This document shows positions 1 through 6,977 of a stretch of DNA of 64,000 nt, in pieces. Origin of the DNA: Deltaproteobacteria bacterium (GTDB lineage: Bacteria; Myxococcota; JACPTQ01); the NCBI GenBank assembly GCA_016192705.1, contig JACPTQ010000053.1, forward strand, positions 85,258 through 149,257, given 5' to 3'. The notes beneath the pieces were generated by a model that had not been told where the DNA came from, searched no databases, and worked only from the letters and a program-made list of their open reading frames with translations. Within the stretch, counting starts at the first letter, position 1. Every line of letters starts with the position of its first letter. A program made the position numbers and the translations under genes.

Positions 1-40
1 TTCACGCGGATGGCGAACGAGTACATGCATGCGCACGTTT

Positions 41-73
41 TACGAGCACGAGCACGAGCACGACGACGACGAC
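41..73. repeat. short hexanucleotide simple repeat
   Basis: A run of GAGCAC units followed by CGA triplets lies just past the stop codon of the RND remnant. The reverse complement (GTGCTC, GTCGTC) matches the repeat between moaE and moaD at 29581-29678, so both belong to one simple-repeat family in this genome. The rest of 1-90 holds nothing I can support. Confidence 0.7.
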
Positions 74-90
74 GGAATAGCGGATGCGAT

Positions 91-1203
91 TTACCGAGGC
101 TCAACTGACACCGCCGATTCGGCCGGCGCCCCGCGGGCACGCCGAAAGCGCGCAGCGATTTTCGCGGCCCAGAGGGTCGTCACGGGGAGCACGATGAGGG
201 TGAGTAACGCCGACGAGATGGTGCCGAAGACGACGACCACGGCGATGGGGCGCTGAGTCTCGCTGCCGATGGCGTTTGAGAGTGCGGCCGGCAAGAGCCC
301 AAGCGATGCGAGAAGCGCCGTCATAAGCACCGCGCGCAGGCGCTCGAGCGCGCCAACCTCGACCGCCTTTTCGAGCGGTTCGCCCGCGGCGTGGCGCTGC
401 TTGATCGCGGCGACGACGAGGACGCCGTTTAAGACGGACTGCCCGAGAAGCGCGATGAATCCGACCGCTGCCGACACCGACAGCGTCATGCCGAAAAGCG
501 CGAGGGCGAGCACGCCGCCGACGAGCGCGAAGGGGACGTTGAGGAGAACGATGAGCGCATCGCCGACGGCGCCGAGCGTCGAGAAGAGGAGAAAAAATGT
601 GATGAGGAGCGACAGCGGGATGACGAGGCGCAGGCGCGCCATCGCGCGTTCTTGGCTTTCGAATTCGCCACCCCAGTTCATTTCGTAGCCGGCGGGGAGC
701 TTGACGGCGCCATCGACTTTAGAGCGCGCTTCGGCGACGAACGAGCCCAAATCGCGGTTGCGCACGTTCATGCGGATGCTGACGTAGCAGCGTCCGTTTT
801 CGCGCGTGATCGCGGCGCGGCCAGTTTCGGCGCGGATTTCAGCGACGGCGGCGAGCGGGATGACCGACCCATCGGCGAGAGGAAGCATGAGGCGGCGAAT
901 GGAGAACGCGTCTTCGCGCGACGACGACGGGAAGGGGACGCGGATGTCGAACTTTGTTTCGCCGTCCCAAAAGTCGGACACGGTGTGGCCGCCGAGCGCG
1001 GTTTCGACGAAGTTTTGGACGTCGGCGAGGTCGAGGTCGTAGCGGGCGAGTGCGTCGCGCTTCAAGTGGACGGCGATTTGCGGGACTTGCGCCGATTTGA
1101 CGATCCCGAGATCGGCGACACCGGCGACGGTCGCGATGACCGCTTTCGCTTTGTCGGCGGTCGCTTGGAGCTGGTGCATTTCGAAGTATCCCGCTCCGCT
1201 CGC
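91..1203 (-). pseudogene. 5'-truncated heavy-metal RND efflux transporter (CusA/CzcA type), C-terminal remnant
   Basis: The product is the C-terminal third (about 370 residues) of a CzcA/CusA-type proton-driven metal exporter, normally about 1000-1050 residues. It contains the second periplasmic pore subdomains (ADLGIVKSAQVPQIAVHL), a hydrophobic helix after the ESQERAMARLRLVIPLSL stretch, and the last transmembrane bundle with the GFIALLGQSVLNGVL segment. The first ATG is at 1179; in-frame codons continue back only to a TAG at 1204-1206. Everything N-terminal, including the first permease half and proton-relay residues, is absent, and unrelated AT-richer DNA begins at about 1175-1205. It cannot make a working pump. 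The other RND gene at 6974 is complete and of a different subfamily, so this is not its missing half. Best reading: a metal efflux gene cut by the island that follows. Confidence 0.85.
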
Positions 1204-1258
1204 CTATCCGCCAAACATAGAGAGGTTACGCTTCTTTTTTCTTAATGAGCATGAGCGG

Positions 1259-1789
1259 TCATCGCGAATGGTTACGACTTGGGGCAAGCGCCCGTCTGGC
1301 ATTCTCCGCTACCTTCCGCAGCTCGTCCACGACAGGTTTGAGCGAGCATTCATCGCCCGCGAAAGTTACGGCCCACTTGGTGGTGTCGAAGTTCCGCAGA
1401 TGGTCGCCAGGGTCGAGCCCCGAGATCATCCCCGTCGGGCCGACGTTAGAATCCACGAAGTTCTTGCGATGCGATGACGTTGCCCATTGCTCTAATCGCT
1501 CATCGAAATGCTCGAAATGGTTTCGGAGGGTCCGTGGATTGAGCGGCGATAAATCGGGTACGCCGAGGCAAGTCCTCAGATCGCCTCCGCGCTTGAGCAT
1601 TTCGGGTCGTGATGGCCAAAACAACTTCGAGACGTTACCGACCGCTATGAGGAGCGACTGAATAGAGTACCAGATTCGGTCCTTGTCTCCCGACGTGATC
1701 GCTTTTTTCAAATCAGCTGCCGCAACGAGTCCGAATCGCGCCTGCCGTTCAACCTCAGTTTGGAAGATCCGAAGAAGCATCTCGTCCAT
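1259..1789 (-). CDS. hypothetical protein with HEPN-like R-x4-H motif
   Basis: A 176-residue mostly helical protein that I do not recognise by family. I chose the ATG at 1789 because GGAGGTGA sits 4 bases upstream; an in-frame GTG at 1933 would add 48 unremarkable residues. Residues 89-94 read RNHFEH, which fits the R-x4-6-H (RN-xxx-H) signature of HEPN ribonucleases, set in a helix followed by an acidic stretch (FDERLEQW). HEPN proteins act as RNA-cleaving toxins or effectors in toxin-antitoxin and antiphage systems, but the motif alone is weak evidence. It is divergent from the winged-helix gene at 2058 and lies in the same AT-richer island as a nuclease and a RadA-like ATPase, which makes a defence role plausible. 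Function is inferred, not shown. Confidence 0.55.
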   Translation of the reverse strand: MDEMLLRIFQTEVERQARFGLVAAADLKKAITSGDKDRIWYSIQSLLIAVGNVSKLFWPSRPEMLKRGGDLRTCLGVPDLSPLNPRTLRNHFEHFDERLEQWATSSHRKNFVDSNVGPTGMISGLDPGDHLRNFDTTKWAVTFAGDECSLKPVVDELRKVAENARRALAPSRNHSR

Positions 1790-2022
1790 TCGCTCACCTC
1801 CAGGAGTGAGCCTAGCGTGAATTGGTAAGAGAGTTACTGTCAAGATTTGTATCGGATCGGCGGCACCCGTAGGTCTCGAATCCGCTACTGCGGGCCAGTT
1901 CCCAATCGTCTCAGAATCTCTTCTCTCACTCACGCCCCTTGCGGAATATTCACACCGTTTCCCCTTTACATGCGTTTATAGAATGCAGCAGGCAGGCTAA
2001 GACTGCTTTATGCGTTATAGGC

Positions 2023-2051
2023 TTGACAGGCGGCGTCTTTGCTTTTAAGAT
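2023..2051 (+). promoter_or_regulatory. sigma-70-type promoter giving a leaderless mRNA
   Basis: A perfect -35 TTGACA (2023-2028) is followed after exactly 17 bases by TAAGAT (2046-2051). A start seven bases after the -10 would fall on the A of the ATG at 2058, so the transcript would have no leader and no Shine-Dalgarno site; none is visible. Confidence 0.7.
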
Positions 2052-2057
2052 GGTTTT

Positions 2058-2459
2058 ATGGTCGATGACGAAAGAATCCGGATGTCGTTTATTTGGGGAC
2101 CTGTCGAGATCACGATTTCGGGTCCCTCGACGCTTGTGGACCGAGCGATGAGCGGCGCGCGAGCAGCGCTAAGTGGAGCACCAGATGAAAAGACAGGTGA
2201 ATTTAGGCAATCCGATTCAATCGACCCGAAACGGCAACAGCTACGTGCGTTGCAAGTCCTGAAGGACCTTTGTGACCAGGTAGGTGGTGAAGGACCGCTT
2301 GGGACCCAAATTCGCGGCAAAGACCCTGGTGCCTTTGCGATCATCAAACGCGAACTAAAAAATGAAGAACTCGTTGAAATGACCGGGACAAGAAAATGGG
2401 CACGCTATAGGCTTTCGGCACTAGGAAAGGAGGTGCTTACATCGGGCGAAAAAAAGTGA
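2058..2459 (+). CDS. small protein with C-terminal winged-helix-like domain
   Basis: A 133-residue protein of unknown family. The N-terminal half is strand-rich (FIWGPVEITISGPSTLV), resembling a small sensing or dimerising module. Residues about 65-130 look like a winged helix: two helices (LRALQVLKDLCDQV), a likely recognition helix (GAFAIIKRELKNEELV) and a strand pair (MTGTRKWARYRLSALG). That is typical of transcription regulators or DNA-binding subunits. The ATG lies directly at the predicted transcription start, with no ribosome-binding site. It sits between the HEPN-like gene (opposite strand) and the nuclease/RadA-like pair, so it could regulate the island. No hit to a named family can be claimed from sequence reading alone. 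Confidence 0.6.
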   Translation: MVDDERIRMSFIWGPVEITISGPSTLVDRAMSGARAALSGAPDEKTGEFRQSDSIDPKRQQLRALQVLKDLCDQVGGEGPLGTQIRGKDPGAFAIIKRELKNEELVEMTGTRKWARYRLSALGKEVLTSGEKK

Positions 2460-2524
2460 CGGCCGTGCGCTAACACGACCGTCGTTGAACCACCGCCTCG
2501 GGAGCGTTCACGCGGTAAACCGCG
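2458..2524 (+). other. intergenic hairpins after the winged-helix gene
   Basis: A stem of GACGG/CCGTC extended by CGTG/CACG (2458-2483) overlaps the stop codon, and CGCGGT-AA-ACCGCG (2511-2524) follows. GAACC and GGTTC flank the second hairpin and could close it into a larger fold. There is no T-run, so a Rho-independent terminator is not supported. It may be an RNA element of the island or a protein-binding site. Confidence 0.4.
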
Positions 2525-2654
2525 CAGGTTCAGGAGCTATTGTACCGCTCTTGCGCCCGATCGGCAAGCCGCTCGCCCGCTTTTTGAAACAACCCTAAAA
2601 GAACGGAATAGAGCTATTTGTTGTATTGCGAGTTTTATAGAAAGGATAAAGAAA

Positions 2655-3905
2655 ATGAGATTGATCAAAGAGATTTGTGGAGATTTTATTAAGTTTGAAA
2701 ACGATTCGATTCTTGAAGATCCGGGAACTGCACGACAACTAATTCTTCAACCGGAGGAGAAGCGGGATGACTTTTTTAGGCGGCTCGTAGGACTTGGGCG
2801 GGATGTCTTCGTATTCGCGCGGGATCGAAACGACGGGGAAATTTTGAAGGGTGTCGTTCGCGAAGTGGAGGACTGTTGCCAGCGGATCCCGCGGGACGTC
2901 GCAGAGAAACTGATTTCGATTCTCGGTCAAAAGGGTGAGGGCCCCCTTTCTGAAGTTACGTCAACTGTCGATCGGGTCCGTGCGGTTTTGGAAAAAGTTC
3001 TTGGAGATGTTCAGGGAACGTTCGCAAATGAGCTCGATCCGCGCGGCGATAAGTCGACATTGGGCCGCGCGCTTCTCGGCGTGCGGAACCTGCTGGACGC
3101 GGAAAGAGTGGATTCGGTGCAGCAACGTGTGCAGCGTGAGATTGAGTCGATATCGAAGTCGGATGGTCGTCTAAGCACGGCTGTTCGCGAGTCCGTTCGG
3201 GACGAAATGCGGGTGCTGGCCGAGAGGATAGGCGAGATCGAAAAAACGCTTCTCCACGAAGCGGGAGTCAGAGAAACCGTGAATTCGACGACTTTGAAAG
3301 GAAAGTCTTTTGAAGAGCGTGTCGTCGATGAACTCCAACCGTTCGCAAAAATGACCGGCGCACAGATAACCCATGTTGGGGGAGACAACCGGCCCGGCGA
3401 CGTCTTGGTGGAAAACAAAGCGGGTTGCAACCGGTCGGTCAAAATTGTGATTGAAGCGAAGGATCGTACGGCTCCGTTCGGCCGGAAGGCGATTTCTGAA
3501 ATCCTGGATAATGCCATTCGAGAACGAAACGCAACGGCGGCAATCTACGTGTCGCCTGGTATCGAAGGATTGGCCAGGGAAATTGGAGATTGGGCCGAAG
3601 GAGTTGTCGGCGAGGCTCCATGGGTCGCAACAACGCAGCAGTTCCTGCAGATCGCGGTGCGATTTGTCGTCGCTCAGGCTCAACAGCAGGGCGGCCGAAT
3701 GGCCGACCCGTCAGTTCTTCGTCCACAGCTTGCCCGCCTTCGCTTGGCGCTTCGCGGGGTCAGTGAAATGAGGAAAAAGATTACCGCCATTCATGATGGC
3801 GCGAATGGAATCGAAGAACAGATCACACTCTTAAAGGATGGCGCTGAAACTGCGCTGTCCGAAATGGAAAAAGCTATTGAAACGCATAAGGAGGAAGTGA
3901 AATGA
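2655..3905 (+). CDS. coiled-coil protein with putative PD-(D/E)XK nuclease domain
   Basis: 416 residues. Residues about 60-210 are charged helices suited to coiled coils, and 350-416 form a second helical tail. Between them (about 215-310) is a restriction-endonuclease-like core: GKSFEERV (Glu in the first helix), RPGDVLVE with Asp249, then KIVIEAKDR with Glu267-x-Lys269, followed by an alpha/beta continuation (TAAIYVSPG). This is the D...ExK layout of PD-(D/E)XK nucleases; the overall shape, long helices around a nuclease core, recalls RmuC-type proteins, though it is not clearly RmuC. The start ATG follows AAAGGA. Its stop overlaps the start of the RadA-like gene (ATGA), so the two are almost certainly co-translated and may form a complex. 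Cytoplasmic; no signal or membrane segment. Nuclease activity is inference. Confidence 0.65.
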   Translation: MRLIKEICGDFIKFENDSILEDPGTARQLILQPEEKRDDFFRRLVGLGRDVFVFARDRNDGEILKGVVREVEDCCQRIPRDVAEKLISILGQKGEGPLSEVTSTVDRVRAVLEKVLGDVQGTFANELDPRGDKSTLGRALLGVRNLLDAERVDSVQQRVQREIESISKSDGRLSTAVRESVRDEMRVLAERIGEIEKTLLHEAGVRETVNSTTLKGKSFEERVVDELQPFAKMTGAQITHVGGDNRPGDVLVENKAGCNRSVKIVIEAKDRTAPFGRKAISEILDNAIRERNATAAIYVSPGIEGLAREIGDWAEGVVGEAPWVATTQQFLQIAVRFVVAQAQQQGGRMADPSVLRPQLARLRLALRGVSEMRKKITAIHDGANGIEEQITLLKDGAETALSEMEKAIETHKEEVK

Positions 3906-5218
3906 AGAAACTTTGTGAAATCCCGTATGAGGAGTCAAAGCCCCTGGAAATCAACGACCCAAGGTGGGTTCAAACCATCACCGCTCCGGGCCTAGTGCCG
4001 GGAGGCGTTTATCTCTTGGCAGGACCGCCCGGTGCCGGAAAAACAACCGCCGCTGCACAAGTAGCGATCGGTGCTGCGACGGCTGGTTACGACGTGTTGT
4101 TCGTCGCGACTGAACAACGCGCGGAGACCATTGCATCGTACTTTCGAAGAATTGCTGTGACCGCCGACGCTCTCGGCGGGCTGGGCCGAATTCGGATTGA
4201 CGATTCGATCAATGACATCGCAGAGCTTCCTGCGTTCCTGAAAGGTGCTGCGCTCGGGGCCGATACCGCAACCAATCTGAAACTGGTGGTGGTTGATTCC
4301 ATCCAAGGGCGGGGACTCTCCGCGGTCGCAACCAAGACCTACTCCGCACTCTTTGAATTCACCGCGGACGCAAGAAGGCGCGGCCTCGTTGTCCTCCTTT
4401 TGGCGCACGTAACAAAGCGGGGTTCGATTGCGGGCCCCAAGGCCCTTGAGCACGACGTCGATTGCGTCATCACGATGCGGAACGCATTCGGGCTTCGGCC
4501 GGTTTTCGTCTCCAAGAATCGATTTGGCGCAACTCATCCGGAACCAACTGTGTTGGCAGTTGACGAGTCGGGCGCGCTCTTCGAATCGAAGCTTCAAACA
4601 GCACAGGCCGCCGTGGCCGCAGGTTTGACGGGTTTAGGATTGGAGCGGGCCGAATGTCAGACGGCGGTGTCGATTCCGAAGTTTGGCCAATCCGCCAGGT
4701 TGAACGCTCCTTTCCTTCCATCGAAAAAGATCCAGCAAATCCTCTCGGTTCTCTCGCAAATCGATGGCGTCGACCTGTCCGACCTGTCGTACGATGTTAA
4801 TTGTCTGATGCCGCAGCGGCATCAATATCGCGGTGAGTTGGACCTTGCTCTCGCGGTCTCCATGCTCGCCTCATATGCGCGTTTACCGGTTCCCGCTGAT
4901 GCGCTGTTCGTGGGCGAACTAGATTTGGCGGCGCAAATTCGAGAACCAAGCGATGCGTGCAAACAGATGTTGGTCGAAGCTCTTCGGGACACGCGAAATC
5001 ATGATTTGCAGAGGGTTTTCCTATCGGAACGTTGCGCGCAGTTGATTCGCGAAGAACTTCGAAACGTAAGCGATCCGTCCCCGAGACCAACGACTTGCAT
5101 TGTTGGCGTTCAAAACCTTGTTGAAGTTGTCGCGAAGCTCTGGCCTGGAATCGTGGGTCCACTGGGGCGAGAGGCCACCGCGAGCGGCCCCGAGCGCGAA
5201 AAGAACGAGGCCGCCTAA
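3902..5218 (+). CDS. RadA/Sms-like ATPase lacking the N-terminal zinc finger
   Basis: 438 residues with RadA/Sms family hallmarks: Walker A GPPGAGKTT at 41-49, Walker B KLVVVD at 127-132, the RadA segment HVTKRGSIAGPKALEHDVD, and the RadA-specific KNRFG motif at 205-209. Residues about 305-350 (GELDLALAVSMLA, VGELDLAAQIR) match the degenerate Lon-protease-like C-terminal domain of RadA. The four-cysteine zinc finger that starts canonical RadA is absent; the protein begins directly before the ATPase core. Canonical RadA is a DnaB-like helicase that promotes branch migration in recombination. Here the gene is coupled by a 4-base overlap to a putative nuclease and preceded by AAGGAGG. I read it as an accessory paralogue, not the housekeeping radA, possibly acting on DNA with its nuclease partner. 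Confidence 0.8.
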   Translation: MKKLCEIPYEESKPLEINDPRWVQTITAPGLVPGGVYLLAGPPGAGKTTAAAQVAIGAATAGYDVLFVATEQRAETIASYFRRIAVTADALGGLGRIRIDDSINDIAELPAFLKGAALGADTATNLKLVVVDSIQGRGLSAVATKTYSALFEFTADARRRGLVVLLLAHVTKRGSIAGPKALEHDVDCVITMRNAFGLRPVFVSKNRFGATHPEPTVLAVDESGALFESKLQTAQAAVAAGLTGLGLERAECQTAVSIPKFGQSARLNAPFLPSKKIQQILSVLSQIDGVDLSDLSYDVNCLMPQRHQYRGELDLALAVSMLASYARLPVPADALFVGELDLAAQIREPSDACKQMLVEALRDTRNHDLQRVFLSERCAQLIREELRNVSDPSPRPTTCIVGVQNLVEVVAKLWPGIVGPLGREATASGPEREKNEAA

Positions 5219-5383
5219 CAGGTTTCAGATTCTCCCGTTTGCCAGAATTTATTACCATCCCAATCCGCCCGCCGAAAAACAACCTCTTCTGTTGTGAGCG
5301 CCGGTAAGAACGTAGACGGCAAAACACGGCGACGAAAGTCCGAAAACCGAAGTCCGCTCGCGCGTAATCCGGAGCCGCGGAAT

Positions 5384-5700
5384 GGCTTGTTGGCGCCGCG
5401 GATCGGCTGATCGAGCGCGCGGACCAGCTAGTCGCCAGTGAAAATCGGCTAATCAGGGACATAGATCGGCCAAATCGCGATAAAGATTGGCTCATCGGCG
5501 CTGCGGAGCGCATTTTTTGGATGCGGAACCCGATGTTTCGCCGATGGATCGCGAGCTTTTGGATGTTTTACGGGTCTTTTTCGACGCAGACCGGCTGTTT
5601 TTGGATGCAGAGGCCAACAATTTGCCTGTGGGTCGCGATTTTGTGGAGGCGCAGCATGTCAGTGACCTGGCGGAACTTTCGGGCGCTCGTTTTCGTCCTA
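5384..5700 (+). repeat. degenerate 21-bp tandem repeats encoding heptads
   Basis: About 14-15 units of 21 bp can be lined up, with recurring GATCGGCTGATC-, AATCGGCTAATC- and GGCTGTTTTTGGATGCAG-like cores. In one frame the first half reads heptads such as DRLIERA, DQLVASE, NRLIRDI, DWLIGAA; the second half reads best in another frame (FFDADR, LFLDAEA), implying a shift in between. The open frame from about 5370 to 5709 has no good start codon. It looks like a decayed coiled-coil gene or a tandem array without coding role. Units abut each other with no spacers, so it is not a CRISPR. Between 5219 and 5384 I see nothing recognisable; the island's right edge probably lies there. Confidence 0.6.
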
Positions 5701-5727
5701 TTCTATTGAAGGGAAGGGATCTCGTTT

Positions 5728-6258
5728 TTGACGCGCGATGAATTCGCAGATTTGGCGCTCGCCTGCTTGGGCGAGGTGACCGCGTTCGCTCGCCGCCTAA
5801 CGCCTGGTGGCGCCGACGCCGACGACTTGATCCAGTCGACGTACGAGCGCGCCTTCGCGACGTGGTCGACCCTGCGTGAGCGACGCGCGTGTCGTGCCTG
5901 GCTGTTTCAAATCGCCCGCCACCTTCACGTCGATAGGTTGCGCGCAGTGAAAGCCCGCCCCGAGCTCCGACTGATTGACGATGACGACGCGATCCCCGCC
6001 GTCGCCACGATGGCCGCCGATGCCATCGAGCGTCTCGACGCGCGCGAGATCGACGCGGCGCTTTCGCATCTCGACGAGGCCCAACGCGAAGCTGTGCTCC
6101 TTTGCGACGTCTGGGGTTTTGCGTACGACGAGATCGCCGGCATCACGGGCGTTCCCATCGGAACCGTGCGCTCGCGAATTGCGCGCGGGCGTGTCGCGAT
6201 CGCCGGTTGGCTCGCCGATGCCGCGTCGGCCGATGGGAAGGGGAGGAGGCGCCCATGA
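5728..6258 (+). CDS. ECF-family RNA polymerase sigma factor
   Basis: 176 residues. Region 2 is clear (DADDLIQSTYERAFATW, WLFQIARHLHVDRLR) and region 4 carries a helix-turn-helix (YDEIAGITGVPIGTVRSRIARG). The start is TTG at 5728, with GGAAGGGA about 9 bases upstream. Its stop overlaps the ATG of a zinc-finger anti-sigma gene by 4 bases, the standard pairing in which the membrane anti-sigma holds the sigma until an envelope signal arrives. The three genes after it encode a complete RND efflux pump in the same overlapping chain, so this sigma probably drives expression of that pump. It directs core polymerase in the cytoplasm; the target promoter is not identifiable here. Confidence 0.92.
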   Translation: MTRDEFADLALACLGEVTAFARRLTPGGADADDLIQSTYERAFATWSTLRERRACRAWLFQIARHLHVDRLRAVKARPELRLIDDDDAIPAVATMAADAIERLDAREIDAALSHLDEAQREAVLLCDVWGFAYDEIAGITGVPIGTVRSRIARGRVAIAGWLADAASADGKGRRRP

Positions 6259-6977
6259 CGTGCGACGTTTGTCGGATCGACCTGTCGAGCCACGTCGATG
6301 GCGTGCTGGGCGCCGATGAACGCGCGGCCCTCGACGAACACCTCGCGTCGTGCGCGACCTGTCGCGGCGTCTTTGAATCGCTTCGCGCCGTGAAACACGC
6401 GGTGGGACGCCTGCCAAGTCGCGACGAGCCACCGGGCGCCGTGCGCGCGCGTGTCGAGGCGCTTCGGTTTTCGCCGCCACGCATTCGTCGCCACCGCGTT
6501 GCGTGGTCCGTTGCGGCGGGTCTCGTTCTCGCCGTGGGTGTCAGCGTCACACTCATGGTGACGTCCCGCGATACTCGCATTGCGCCCGAGCTCGCCGACC
6601 TTCTCGTCGCCGACCATTTGAAATCGGTGCCCGAAGCGAAGCCGGTCGAGGTGGCGTCGAGCGATTCGCGTGTCATCGCGAAGTTCTTCGCCGGACGCAC
6701 GCCGTTTGCACCCATCGTCCCGGCGCTTCCAGGCGCCTCGCTCGTCGGTGGCCGCGTCTGCAAGATCGCCGGGCGCCACGTCGAACTTCTTTTTTACCGC
6801 GCCCACGAAACGACGCTCTCGCTTTTCGTCTCCGACCAGCCACTCGCCAGAGCCGATTGCCGCGCGGCGAAAAGCCACACCGTCTGCGCCGCGACCCGCG
6901 GCGCGCACACGCTCGTCCTCGTCGGCCAGCGCCCCCGCGCCGAACTTCGCGCGCTCCTTGACGGTGCGTCGCTTTGA
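6255..6977 (+). CDS. membrane anti-sigma factor with HxxxCxxC zinc finger
   Basis: 240 residues. The N-terminus has the anti-sigma zinc-binding domain: CDVC, then HLASCATC (H-x3-C-x2-C). One membrane helix follows at about residues 77-97 (VAWSVAAGLVLAVGVSVTL), leaving a C-terminal sensing domain of about 140 residues outside the membrane. That part contains several cysteines (VCKIAG, RADCRAAKSHTVCAAT), which could form disulfides or bind metal. It overlaps the sigma gene upstream (ATGA) and the RND permease gene downstream (TTGA). It is expected to sequester the sigma factor and release it on an envelope, metal or redox cue; the cue is inference. GGGAGGAGG precedes the ATG. Confidence 0.88.
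   Translation: MTCDVCRIDLSSHVDGVLGADERAALDEHLASCATCRGVFESLRAVKHAVGRLPSRDEPPGAVRARVEALRFSPPRIRRHRVAWSVAAGLVLAVGVSVTLMVTSRDTRIAPELADLLVADHLKSVPEAKPVEVASSDSRVIAKFFAGRTPFAPIVPALPGASLVGGRVCKIAGRHVELLFYRAHETTLSLFVSDQPLARADCRAAKSHTVCAATRGAHTLVLVGQRPRAELRALLDGASL

Noticed and set aside
1790..1933. N-terminal extension of the HEPN-like gene from GTG 1933
   Set aside because: A much better ribosome site lies before ATG 1789, and the extra residues look random.
2470..2560. tRNA or tmRNA
   Set aside because: No acceptor stem, T-loop or anticodon arm can be folded despite the hairpins.
5384..5700. CRISPR array
   Set aside because: Units of 21 bp abut without spacers and diverge from unit to unit.
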